This document shows positions 1-8,543 of a stretch of DNA of 37,894 nt, in pieces; position 1 is the stretch's first letter; every line of letters begins with the position of its first letter. The notes under the pieces are model-generated. The model was not told where the DNA came from. It searched no databases and saw only the letters and a program-made list of their open reading frames with translations. Source of the DNA: Lachnospiraceae bacterium. Its GTDB lineage: Bacteria; Bacillota; Clostridia; Lachnospirales; Lachnospiraceae. The DNA lies in NCBI GenBank assembly GCA_017623295.1, contig JAGAPK010000031.1, positions 1 to 37,894 of the forward strand, read 5' to 3'. The position numbers and the translations under genes were made by a program.

Positions 1-468
<468 letters not shown>

Positions 469-496
469 CTATAAATATATGCAAATTCTTTTTAGC

Positions 497-1090
497 CTAT
501 TGTACAACCGCTACCATACTATGTCTTACGACAGTGTCGCGGTAAGTATAACCTTTTAACAGTTCCTGTGCTACTATGCCGGATTCATATTCTTCACTCT
601 CTACCTGCATTACTGCATTGTGGAAATCCGGATTAAATTCCTGGCCAACCGCCTCAATCGGTTTTACATCAATTGCTTCTAATTCCGTTAAAAGCTGTTT
701 ATATATCATTTCCATACCTTGTGCAAAGGCACCGCCTTTGTCTTCTTCCGGTACAGTTGCCAGACCTCTTTCAAAGTTATCAACAACCGGCAGGATTTTT
801 TCAATAACGCTTTTGGCACCGGTTTCAAACATAAGTGTTTTTTCTTTCTCGGTACGTTTGCGGAAATTATCGAATTCTGCCATCTGACGTTTCACTCTGT
901 CTTCCAGCTCATCGATTTTCTCTTTCATTGCATCCTGTTTCTTGTCTGCTTTCTCTTTTTTCTTCTTTTCTTTTTTGCTTTCTTTAGTGTCTTCTTTTTC
1001 TTCTTCACATTCAGAAGTATTTGCCGTTTCTTCTACGGTTTCCTCTAAAACTTCTTCCTGCTGTTCTTTCTTAGTTTCATTTTCTGCCAC
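497..1090 (-). CDS. grpE: Nucleotide exchange factor GrpE
   Basis: GrpE releases ADP from DnaK and resets the chaperone cycle. The 197-residue length is normal for Firmicutes. Residues 1 to about 55 are an extremely charged Glu/Lys tail, typical of the disordered N-terminus. A long coiled coil follows (DELEDRVKRQMAEFDNFRKR, about residues 60-90). The C-terminal beta domain includes VIEKILPVVDNFERGL, the signature GQEFNPDFHNAVMQVE and the end motif GYTYRDTVVRHSMVAVV. It lies between hrcA (40 bases upstream) and dnaK (40 bases downstream), all on one strand. Confidence 0.97.
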   Translation of the reverse strand: MAENETKKEQQEEVLEETVEETANTSECEEEKEDTKESKKEKKKKEKADKKQDAMKEKIDELEDRVKRQMAEFDNFRKRTEKEKTLMFETGAKSVIEKILPVVDNFERGLATVPEEDKGGAFAQGMEMIYKQLLTELEAIDVKPIEAVGQEFNPDFHNAVMQVESEEYESGIVAQELLKGYTYRDTVVRHSMVAVVQ

Positions 1091-1130
1091 GATTTTTCAT
1101 CCCTTTCTTGTGCTGCAATATTTATCAGCT

Positions 1131-2153
1131 TTATTTCTTATATAAATCATCTAACTGGTTTTTTAACATTTTTAGATTATTTACAACTTTCTCATAATCC
1201 ATACGCTTCGGACCAATGATACCGATAGTTCCCTTCATGCCTTCATCCAGTTCATACGTTGCTGTTACAACACTGCAATCTTTCATTCCCTGTATTGGTG
1301 TTTCATTTCCGATGTAAACCTGAATACCTGTGTTTTCATCTGACAATTTTTCCTGAACCAATTCATTCAAAATCTGTTTTTCTTCAAAAGTAGTAATCAG
1401 TTCGCTGGCTCTCTGGTTATCTGAAAGCTCCGGATACTTGAAGAAATTCTTCGTACCACTCGTATAGATTTCCAAATCCTCATCTGCTTTAATCGCCTCT
1501 GCAACTGCATCAATTACATCCGCTACAATCTCGCTATGGATTCCTGCCTGCTGTTTCATGGCTGCTATCATTCCAAGATTAATTTCTTCTAATGATAATC
1601 CATTCAAATGAGTGTTTAACAGAATATTTAGTTTCAGTAGTGTTTCATCATTCAGTTCTTCGGATACCGGCAACATTGTGTTTTTAATTACATTGCCTTC
1701 TACAACGATAACTGCCAGAATCTGATTCGCATCCACACGGGAAAGCTGAATGAATTTCAACTTATTGTGATGGTACTGCGGAGCCGAAACCATTGCCGCA
1801 TATTCCGTATTGTTTGCCAGAAGCTTCGCTGCCTGTTTTAAAAGATGTTCCATTTTGTCTTCTTTCTCAAGAAGCATTTCTTTCATCTCTTCAACTTCGC
1901 GTTCCTTCTCTTCCATCATCTTATCTACATACAACCGGTAGCCCTTATCCGATGGAATACGTCCGGCAGAAGTATGTGGCTGTAAAATATATCCCAGCTC
2001 TTCCAAGTCTGCCATCTCATTACGAATCGTTGCTGAACTGAGATTCAAATCGGTGTACTTGGAAATCGTTCTGCTCCCCACCGGTTCTCCAGTCTCTAAA
2101 TAGTTCCGGATGATGGCTTGCAATATTTTATATTTTCTTTCATCCAACTGCAT
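1131..2153 (-). CDS. hrcA: Heat-inducible transcription repressor HrcA
   Basis: HrcA is the dimeric repressor that binds CIRCE and needs GroEL for folding, so chaperone supply feeds back on transcription. The protein is 340 residues from the ATG at 2151-2153. An N-terminal winged helix contains QLDERKYKILQAIIRNYLET, PVGSRTISK and LSSATIRNEMADLEELGYI. The segment QPHTSAGRIPSDKGYRLYVD follows, then the GAF-like and dimerisation region with IGPKRMDYEKVVNNL near the end. The reading frame stays open upstream to a GTG at 2177, but that GTG sits inside the CIRCE palindrome and has no ribosome binding site. The 2153 ATG has AGGAGA about seven bases upstream and is preferred. It is the first gene of the heat-shock operon and represses its own synthesis. 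Confidence 0.97.
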   Translation of the reverse strand: MQLDERKYKILQAIIRNYLETGEPVGSRTISKYTDLNLSSATIRNEMADLEELGYILQPHTSAGRIPSDKGYRLYVDKMMEEKEREVEEMKEMLLEKEDKMEHLLKQAAKLLANNTEYAAMVSAPQYHHNKLKFIQLSRVDANQILAVIVVEGNVIKNTMLPVSEELNDETLLKLNILLNTHLNGLSLEEINLGMIAAMKQQAGIHSEIVADVIDAVAEAIKADEDLEIYTSGTKNFFKYPELSDNQRASELITTFEEKQILNELVQEKLSDENTGIQVYIGNETPIQGMKDCSVVTATYELDEGMKGTIGIIGPKRMDYEKVVNNLKMLKNQLDDLYKK

Positions 2154-2170
2154 ACCATTTTCTCCTATTG

Positions 2171-2197
2171 TTAGCACTCAATTAGTTAGAGTGCTAA
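2171..2197 (-). promoter_or_regulatory. CIRCE operator
   Basis: A perfect inverted repeat TTAGCACTC - 9 bases - GAGTGCTAA exactly matches the CIRCE consensus bound by HrcA. It lies 17 bases upstream of the hrcA start, downstream of the predicted transcription start, so it would also be present in the mRNA leader. Confidence 0.98.
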
Positions 2198-2211
2198 CAC
2201 CTTCTAGTGAT

Positions 2212-2240
2212 AAGTTATCACTTCGATATTTAGTTGTCAA
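2212..2240 (-). promoter_or_regulatory. Promoter of hrcA-grpE-dnaK
   Basis: On the minus strand, a -35 TTGACA (2235-2240) is separated by 17 bases from a -10 TAACTT (2212-2217). Initiation would fall near 2205, just before CIRCE. A 17-base palindrome (2206-2222) overlaps the -10 element; see findings. Confidence 0.7.
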
Positions 2241-2343
2241 CATATCTTGTTAAAAAAATTTATGAAAAAAGTATTAAAATAATAAAAATGAAAAAAACAA
2301 CAGAAACAAAAAGGCAAAAATAAAGATAAAAATACCGACAAAA

Positions 2344-2375
2344 AATCAGCTTCCACATTTCTATGAAAGCTGATT
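2344..2375 (-). terminator. Rho-independent terminator of the DUF6465-like gene
   Basis: A nine-pair stem AATCAGCTT/AAGCTGATT (2344-2352 with 2367-2375) encloses a 14-base loop. On the minus strand it is followed by a run of six T. It lies about 70 bases downstream of the gene that ends at 2443. A shorter T tract on the plus side could make it weakly bidirectional. Confidence 0.7.
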
Positions 2376-2442
2376 GATTTTTACTCATATCTTTTTAAAT
2401 ACAATTATGTATTATAACTACATATTAGTTTATAACTACTTA

Positions 2443-2925
2443 TTAAATAAAGAAGCTACCTGTTACATCACCATTGATAACATAGTATGCAAGGTTTTCT
2501 TCCGGTTTAACATAAAGTTCAACTGTTTTGAAATCTGCCGGTTTCTGATTTAAATCATATTTCCAAACATCTTTTGCGCTCTGAACTAAATCTTCTGTTG
2601 TATAAGATTTACCAGAAAACTGTACATGTACAACTTCTTTTACTTTCTTAGCTGCCGGAGCTGCTTTCTTCTCTGCTGCTTCTTTTTTAGCAGGTGCTTT
2701 TTTCTCTGTTGCTTTCTTTGTAGCAGTTTTCTTAGCTGCCGGTTTCTTAACTGCTTCTTTCTTAGGTTCTTCTTTCTTTACTTCAACAGCCTCAACTACT
2801 TTTGCTGTTTCTTTTACTACAGGTGTCTCAACCTTTTTTACTTCTTCTTTTTTTACTTCTGTTGCTTTTGCAACTACTGCTTTTGCTGCCGGTTTAACAA
2901 CTGCAGTCTTCTTAGCTTCTGCCAT
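2443..2925 (-). CDS. Histone-H1-like Ala/Lys/Pro-rich protein with DUF6465-type C-terminal domain
   Basis: The product is 160 residues. Residues 1 to about 95 are a low-complexity tail of Ala, Lys, Pro, Glu and Val with repeated PAAKK, KKEE and KKATEKK patterns resembling histone H1 tails. The last 60 or so residues form a compact, ordinary-composition domain that begins VVHVQFSGKSYTTEDLVQ and ends LAYYVINGDVTGSFFI. From memory this matches the DUF6465 family common in Lachnospiraceae; its function is unknown. The start at 2923-2925 is chosen over an in-frame ATG eight codons earlier because AAAGGAG lies just upstream. The gene stands alone with its own near-consensus promoter and terminator, so expression is probably high. 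Binding of nucleic acid or of an acidic polymer is only suggested by charge. Confidence 0.85.
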   Translation of the reverse strand: MAEAKKTAVVKPAAKAVVAKATEVKKEEVKKVETPVVKETAKVVEAVEVKKEEPKKEAVKKPAAKKTATKKATEKKAPAKKEAAEKKAAPAAKKVKEVVHVQFSGKSYTTEDLVQSAKDVWKYDLNQKPADFKTVELYVKPEENLAYYVINGDVTGSFFI

Positions 2926-3027
2926 GAATGTTCTCCTTTCAATACACAAACCTTTTCACTTTATGAGTAACATCTATAAGTCTCTAAAATAGATATAATC
3001 ATCTCTAATCCAATGATTATGACATGA

Positions 3028-3056
3028 ATTGTAACCCAATGCAATAATGTTGTCAA
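3028..3056 (-). promoter_or_regulatory. Strong promoter of the DUF6465-like gene
   Basis: -35 TTGACA (3051-3056), 17-base spacer, -10 TACAAT (3028-3033) on the minus strand. Initiation near 3021 gives a leader of about 95 bases. The leader contains two short inverted repeats (AATCAT/ATGATT and ATCTAT/ATAGAT) of unknown meaning. Confidence 0.75.
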
Positions 3057-3119
3057 TCAACAAACTGTAACAAATCTGACGTTATTTCTACCTAAATATA
3101 TGCTAAATGCAACAAAAAA

Positions 3120-3938
3120 TTACCGAAACATGAAATATAACAGTACAATTACGCCCAAAACAATACGATACCAACCAAATACTTTGAAATCATGTTTCTT
3201 GATATAATCCATTAAAAACTTAATCACAATAACAGATACAAGGAAAGCAACTACCATTCCAACAAACAAAATTGTCAGCTCTGTTCCCGAAAAAGCAAAA
3301 CCAAATTTCAAAAGCTTAAGCAGACTTGCACCAAGCATAACCGGAATTGCCAGGAAGAAAGTAAATTCTGCTGCCACTGTTCTGGAAACTCCGATTAACA
3401 ATGCTCCGACAATGGTAGCACCGGAACGGGAGGTTCCCGGAAAAACTGCTGCAATCAACTGGAAAAGTCCAATCATAAGTGCTGTTTTATAACTAATCTG
3501 ACTAAGGTCTGTAATATGCGGATTCAGATTTTTATTGCGATTTTCTATAATGATGAAAGCAATACCAAACACAATCAACGCAATAGCTACGCACCAGGGA
3601 TTATAGAACAAGGCATCAAACACATCATCAAATGCAAGTCCAATAACTGCTGCCGGAACACAGGCAACCAGGATTTTAAACCATAAGGTAAAAACATCTT
3701 TTTTAACATGTGGTTTCTTTTTTAAGTCAAATGGGAAAATCTTATTCCAGAAAAGCAGCACTACTGCCAAAATTGCTCCCAGCTGTATGACTACCAGAAA
3801 CATTTCCCAAAATTCTTCTGAAACATCCAGTTTCACAAACTCATCTAACAGTATCATATGTCCGGTACTGCTAATCGGCAGCCATTCGGTAATTCCTTCT
3901 ACAACACCGAATAGTATCGCCTTCAAAATTTCTAACAT
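3120..3938 (-). CDS. uppP: Undecaprenyl-diphosphate phosphatase (BacA/UppP family)
   Basis: This integral membrane enzyme dephosphorylates undecaprenyl diphosphate so the lipid carrier for peptidoglycan and other envelope polymers can be recycled; overexpression confers bacitracin tolerance. The 272-residue length is typical. The first family motif, EGITEWLPISSTGH, is at residues 14-27 with catalytic Glu residues and His27. The second, PGTSRSGATI, is near residue 166. Multiple hydrophobic helices span the protein. The ATG at 3938 has GGAGGAG upstream. It lies 21 bases downstream of the patatin-like gene and is probably the last gene of that operon. No clear terminator is visible after it. Confidence 0.96.
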   Translation of the reverse strand: MLEILKAILFGVVEGITEWLPISSTGHMILLDEFVKLDVSEEFWEMFLVVIQLGAILAVVLLFWNKIFPFDLKKKPHVKKDVFTLWFKILVACVPAAVIGLAFDDVFDALFYNPWCVAIALIVFGIAFIIIENRNKNLNPHITDLSQISYKTALMIGLFQLIAAVFPGTSRSGATIVGALLIGVSRTVAAEFTFFLAIPVMLGASLLKLLKFGFAFSGTELTILFVGMVVAFLVSVIVIKFLMDYIKKHDFKVFGWYRIVLGVIVLLYFMFR

Positions 3939-3959
3939 AAAAACTCCTCCAACTCAAAA

Positions 3960-4811
3960 CTATTTCTCAAGATATTCCAACAGTTCTACATAGCAAGCTT
4001 CTGCATCACGATAGCCTTCTTCATAAAGTGCATCCAGCTTCGCTCTATCCTTTTCCAGTCTGCCTACTTTACTTTCATGCTTTGGTCGAATCACAAATAC
4101 ATCACCATGTTCTTTCTGTTCTTCAATGTACTGCACGATATTATTATAACGAATATGTCTGTCGCGCATCAGCTCATACACTTTCGGATAACGTGCGTAG
4201 CGCACCTTCATAAGAGAAAGTTCCTTGCCCGCCGGCTGACGGATATAACCTTCTTCTTTTGTCATAACGATAACATTTTTGTTGTTACCATCTTTTATGG
4301 AACGACGAATCGGAATAAAATCCGAAATACCTCCATCCAGATAATAGTCTTCTCCAATTTTGACATTTCTGGATACGAGGGGCATGGAACTGGATGCCTG
4401 CACTGCAATAATATCCTTGTGCATATCTTTTAACTGCATATATTCCGGCTCACCGGTACGAATATTGGTAACAACCGCATATGCCTTGCCTTCATATTTA
4501 TCAAAGGTTTCATAATCATATGGATCCAGATAATCTGGAATCAGCTTATAACACATATCCGTTCCAAAAATATTTCCTGTTTTCAACAAGCTTTCCACGC
4601 TGCAATAGTCTTTGTGCTCTAAGTAGTTTACATTAACACGGTAAGCTCTTTTTCGCTGTTTGGAAAGATAACTGCACAAAGAACAAGCTCCCGCTGATAC
4701 TCCATAACAGCTTGAAAACATAATTTCTTTGTCCAGGAAAAAATCCAGCACTCCTGCTGTATAAATTCCTTTCATGCCACCGCCTTCTAAAACAAGACCT
4801 GCCTGATACAT
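3960..4811 (-). CDS. Patatin-like phospholipase family protein
   Basis: A predicted cytoplasmic serine acyl hydrolase of 283 residues. The oxyanion-hole motif LEGGGMKG is at residues 8-15. The nucleophile elbow GVSAG (Ser39) follows, and the second member of the Ser-Asp dyad is in the DGGISDFIP segment near residue 157. The architecture resembles bacterial RssA/YjjU-type patatins rather than secreted toxins: no signal peptide and no extra domains. The substrate is unknown; a lysophospholipid or acylglycerol is plausible. It sits 15 bases after the aminotransferase stop and 21 bases before uppP, suggesting co-transcription. Confidence 0.9.
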   Translation of the reverse strand: MYQAGLVLEGGGMKGIYTAGVLDFFLDKEIMFSSCYGVSAGACSLCSYLSKQRKRAYRVNVNYLEHKDYCSVESLLKTGNIFGTDMCYKLIPDYLDPYDYETFDKYEGKAYAVVTNIRTGEPEYMQLKDMHKDIIAVQASSSMPLVSRNVKIGEDYYLDGGISDFIPIRRSIKDGNNKNVIVMTKEEGYIRQPAGKELSLMKVRYARYPKVYELMRDRHIRYNNIVQYIEEQKEHGDVFVIRPKHESKVGRLEKDRAKLDALYEEGYRDAEACYVELLEYLEK

Positions 4812-4826
4812 TCCAACACCTTCTTT

Positions 4827-6011
4827 CTAATATTCTGCTTTCACAAACTTACGGAAAGCATCCAGAGAACGTTCTACTTTCTCTGTGTCGATGCAATATG
4901 CCAGACGGAAATATCCAGGCACACCAAAGCTGTTACTTGGCACCAGAATCAGATCATACTTCTTCGCTTTCTCACTAAATGCAACAGCATCTTCTTCCAA
5001 TGCTTTCGGGAACATATAGAAGGTTCCTCCCGGTTTCACACAATCGAAACCGAGGGAGGTCAGTTCTTTATATAATATGTTCATATTTGTTTCATATACG
5101 GATAAATCCGATGTTAAATCCAATACTTCTGCTACGGCAAGCTGGATAATGGATGGTGGACAGTTGTGACCTGTTCCCCTGGAAATCTGTCCACACATAT
5201 TTGTAATGTATTCCGCATCGGTACATGCCGGATTTACGGCAATATAACCAATTCGCTCACCCGGAAGGGACAATGATTTTGAGAACGAATAACAGGATAA
5301 AGTATTCGGATAGAACTTGGATACATACGGTGCATCCGTTCCTGCAAATACAATTTCTCTATATGGTTCATCGGAAATCAGGAAAATATCATGTCCGTAT
5401 TTTTCAGATTTCTCGGTCAAAATTGCTGCCAGTTTCTGAATCGTTTCGGTTGTATAAACAATACCGGACGGATTATTCGGGGTATTGATTAATACTGCCA
5501 TTACTTTGTCTGTCAGCATTTCTTCAAATGCCTCAAAATTAATCTGGAAGTTCTCTACATTGGCAGGAACAACTTTTAAGGTCGCTCCTGTGAGATTGAT
5601 ATAAGGTCCATATTCCGGAAAATAAGGTGCAAATGTCAGAATTTCATCACCCGGCTGTGTCACACAACGAACTGCATGTGCAATCGCACCTGCTGCTCCT
5701 GTTGTCATAAAAATATGATTGCCGGTATAATTCATTCCGAAACGTTTATTCAGGGATGCCGCTACCTTGTCGCGTACTGCCGGAATACCAAGACTCTGGC
5801 TGTAACCATGCAATTCCATCGGATTACGATTCTGCAGCATATCTATCATTGTATCTGTAAATTTCTGTGGTGCCGGAACAGACGGATTACCAAGACTGTA
5901 ATCAAATACATTCTCATAACCTATTTCCGCTCCTCTGGCAGTTGCAAATTCGGACAACTGTCTGATTACTGATTTTCCCTGTAACATATCCTTATATTTC
6001 TGTACTATCAT
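4827..6011 (-). CDS. Class I/II pyridoxal-phosphate aminotransferase
   Basis: A fold-type I PLP enzyme of 394 residues. The PLP-lysine motif is SFSKSLSLPGERIGY, preceded by the NTPNNPSG motif and ISDEPYREI, in which Asp and Tyr bind the cofactor. A C-terminal FRLAYCID carries the carboxylate-binding Arg. It belongs with aspartate/aromatic-type aminotransferases, but the amino-acid substrate cannot be read from sequence. It is the first gene of a probable operon with the patatin-like gene and uppP. Its own promoter is not obvious in the 81 bases that separate it from the alpha-galactosidase gene. Confidence 0.9.
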   Translation of the reverse strand: MIVQKYKDMLQGKSVIRQLSEFATARGAEIGYENVFDYSLGNPSVPAPQKFTDTMIDMLQNRNPMELHGYSQSLGIPAVRDKVAASLNKRFGMNYTGNHIFMTTGAAGAIAHAVRCVTQPGDEILTFAPYFPEYGPYINLTGATLKVVPANVENFQINFEAFEEMLTDKVMAVLINTPNNPSGIVYTTETIQKLAAILTEKSEKYGHDIFLISDEPYREIVFAGTDAPYVSKFYPNTLSCYSFSKSLSLPGERIGYIAVNPACTDAEYITNMCGQISRGTGHNCPPSIIQLAVAEVLDLTSDLSVYETNMNILYKELTSLGFDCVKPGGTFYMFPKALEEDAVAFSEKAKKYDLILVPSNSFGVPGYFRLAYCIDTEKVERSLDAFRKFVKAEY

Positions 6012-6092
6012 TTCGCCTTACCCTTTCAATCCATATATCAGCCTTTTTATTTAATTACTTCTTATTCTTATGCATGCTTGTTACACATACTT

Positions 6093-8309
6093 CTATGAAT
6101 TCTTTACCACTAAGTGCAATAATCTGCCTTTGAAATCACCCCAGAGTGCCGGAATATTGATACCTGCATAATGTAATGTTTCTCCGGTATATTCTGTCTG
6201 TTTTAATTCCGGCCATTCCTCTGCGTTTGCAATCACATAGGTTTTCTCCGGTGCAAGTCCCGGGAGACAGATTCTTCTACTGTGATAATTTGGTCTGTTT
6301 AACACTTGAATATAGGTAACAAGTGCTTCGGATTTATCTTTTGCCACAACTTCATAGCAGTCATAGTAATGATTTTCTGCATAAGAAGCAATACGGTAAT
6401 AGTCTCCTTCACGAACAAGGTCGTTGTATTTGTGATACATAGCAACCTGTTTAGGAATCATATTTCTGTCTTCTTCCGGAATCTTAGTTACATCCAATTC
6501 ATAGCCAAAGGTTCCTGCCAATGCTACATAGCCTCTTGTTTCAAAAGGTGTTACCCTGCCTACCGCATGGTTTGGACAATCAGAAACATGCGCTCCCATA
6601 GTAGACAACGGATAAATCATTGCTGTACCGGACTGAATAGACAATCTTTCAATGGCATCCGTATCATCAGAACACCAGATCTGTGGGCTGTAATATAACA
6701 TACCCGGATCAAATCTCGCACCACCACCGGAACAGTTTTCTAACAGCAAGTGCGGAAATTCCTTCGTCAGTCTATCCTGTAACTCATATAAAGCCAGCAC
6801 CTGTCTATGGAATAATTCACCCTGTCTGTCAGCCGGAAGTCCATAACTTCCTATATCAGTCAACTGTCTGTTCATATCCCATTTTACATATTCAATATTT
6901 GCACTATGTAATACACCGGACATGATATCATACACATAATCTCTTACTTCTTTACGAGTCAGATCCAGTACATACTGATTTCTGCAAAGACTTCCTGTTC
7001 TTCCTGGAATCGCAATTGCCCAGTCCTGATGTGCCCTGTATAAATCGGAATCAGGAGAAATCATTTCCGGCTCAAACCAGATACCGAATTTCATGCCAAG
7101 CTTATTCACTTCATCTACGAGATTTTTCAAACCACCGTTCAATTTTTTCTCATTAACAATCCAGTCTCCAAGACTTGTATTATCATCATTACGATAGCCA
7201 AACCAGCCATCATCCATAACTAACATTTCAATACCAAGCTTAGATGCCTGTCTTGCAATATCCAGAAGCTTCTCTGTGTTAAAGTCAAAATAAGTAGCTT
7301 CCCAGTTGTTGATTAAGATAGGACGTTTCTTATCTTTGTATTCACCACGAATCAAATGATTTCTGTATAAGTCATGCAGATTTCTTGTCATGCCGCCAAT
7401 ACCATCTGCAGAATAAACACAAACAACCTCCGGTGCCTGGAAGCTTTCACCTTTTTCCAGTTTCCAGCAGAAGTTCTCCGGATGAATACCCATCAAAGCA
7501 CGAATGGAATCAAACTGTGTCATTTCAATCTGTGCGAGGAAATTACCGGAATATACAAAATGCATTCCGTAAATATCTCCAGTTTCCTGCGTTGTTGATT
7601 TCTTTTTCCATGCCATAAAAGGATGCTCCTGATGGCTGGATTCACCGCGCACAGAAGCTACCCCCTGTTTCCCTTTCATAATCGGACGATACTGCAGTGC
7701 ACGTTCTCTTGCCCAGGAACCATGTAAAGTCATCATTTCATAATCATCATTATCCATGTCGATACATGCGGATAATACTTTGGTAAGATAAATTTCTTCA
7801 TCACTATTGTTGATTACTTTCACACTTCTTGTAACGATATCTACATCTGCAAAAACAGTATAAAGCAATACTACCTGTAATTGCAGAATCTTATCTTCAC
7901 AAACAAGTTCTAAGGTCTTACACTCCTTGTCTGTTCCAAAAGTTGCCGGAAGGCCTTCCAATTCCGGCTTACCATCATAAATTTTATGAGAAACATAAGA
8001 TAAAGATACTCCTGTATGTCCTCCCTTAGTTCTGACGCTCAAAGTACCTTCACGATAATCGCCTAAATCATTTCCTGTATATTCCATTGGAAATGAATCT
8101 AAGAAAGAGGTTCTGTCTCTGTTGTTAAGTGACGGTACAAAAGGCGCCTCCTCTGTACGCATCAGATAAGCCAAATTGTCATCCTCTAACTTCCTTCCAT
8201 AATATACATGTCCAACAAAGTTTTCTTCGTCTACGATTCCGATACAGTAACTTGTATTCGCTGTATCCAGTTTAAAAATTTTGTTCTGTTCGTTGTAAGT
8301 AATGTTCAT
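6093..8309 (-). CDS. Alpha-galactosidase, glycoside hydrolase family 36
   Basis: The enzyme hydrolyses terminal alpha-1,6-galactosyl residues of raffinose-family sugars or galactomannan oligomers, in the cytoplasm since no signal peptide is present. At 738 residues it has the typical length of the AgaB/Aga-type tetrameric enzymes: an N-terminal beta-sandwich, then a TIM barrel with WEATYFDFN and MDDGWFG, then a C-terminal beta domain. By position the nucleophile is Asp478 in VKWDMNR, and the acid/base is Asp548 in WCSDDTDA. CSGGGARFDPGML lies between them. No sugar transporter gene is adjacent; the enzyme may depend on an importer encoded elsewhere. The ATG at 8309 has an AAGGGA-type ribosome binding site. 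Confidence 0.96.
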   Translation of the reverse strand: MNITYNEQNKIFKLDTANTSYCIGIVDEENFVGHVYYGRKLEDDNLAYLMRTEEAPFVPSLNNRDRTSFLDSFPMEYTGNDLGDYREGTLSVRTKGGHTGVSLSYVSHKIYDGKPELEGLPATFGTDKECKTLELVCEDKILQLQVVLLYTVFADVDIVTRSVKVINNSDEEIYLTKVLSACIDMDNDDYEMMTLHGSWARERALQYRPIMKGKQGVASVRGESSHQEHPFMAWKKKSTTQETGDIYGMHFVYSGNFLAQIEMTQFDSIRALMGIHPENFCWKLEKGESFQAPEVVCVYSADGIGGMTRNLHDLYRNHLIRGEYKDKKRPILINNWEATYFDFNTEKLLDIARQASKLGIEMLVMDDGWFGYRNDDNTSLGDWIVNEKKLNGGLKNLVDEVNKLGMKFGIWFEPEMISPDSDLYRAHQDWAIAIPGRTGSLCRNQYVLDLTRKEVRDYVYDIMSGVLHSANIEYVKWDMNRQLTDIGSYGLPADRQGELFHRQVLALYELQDRLTKEFPHLLLENCSGGGARFDPGMLYYSPQIWCSDDTDAIERLSIQSGTAMIYPLSTMGAHVSDCPNHAVGRVTPFETRGYVALAGTFGYELDVTKIPEEDRNMIPKQVAMYHKYNDLVREGDYYRIASYAENHYYDCYEVVAKDKSEALVTYIQVLNRPNYHSRRICLPGLAPEKTYVIANAEEWPELKQTEYTGETLHYAGINIPALWGDFKGRLLHLVVKNS

Positions 8310-8373
8310 TTACTCAATCCCTTTTCCCTTTCCTCACTATTTCCTTTTCTTCACTATTTCCCTTAATTCTTCT

Positions 8374-8403
8374 ATTATACATCCTCTGTCACTACCCCGA
8401 CAA
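8374..8403 (-). promoter_or_regulatory. Probable promoter of the alpha-galactosidase gene
   Basis: On the minus strand, -35 TTGTCG (8398-8403), 18-base spacer, -10 TATAAT (8374-8379). Between it and the gene, the 11-mer TCACTATTTCC (plus strand) occurs twice, at 8334-8344 and 8351-8361, a period of 17. I see no clear cre site. Confidence 0.55.
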
Positions 8404-8500
8404 GAGTGCATTTCACATGGCAGAAATCGTATAATTCCCATTTTTACAGTATATAATATTTTTATTCTTCTGTTAACCCTCTTCCCATTTTAAAAAAAAG

Positions 8501-8509
8501 TGCTACAAT
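8501..8509 (+). promoter_or_regulatory. Extended -10 promoter of the AEC transporter gene
   Basis: TGCTACAAT fits an extended -10 (TGnTATAAT-like) 35 bases before the ATG. No convincing -35 hexamer is present at the right distance. Confidence 0.45.
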
Positions 8510-8543
8510 AGGTCTGTTGACTTTTACAAAAGGAGTTTTGGCT

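Noticed and set aside
2154-2177. Upstream GTG start for HrcA adding eight residues
   Set aside because: The GTG lies inside the CIRCE palindrome and lacks a ribosome binding site; the ATG at 2153 has AGGAGA at good spacing and matches the family N-terminus.
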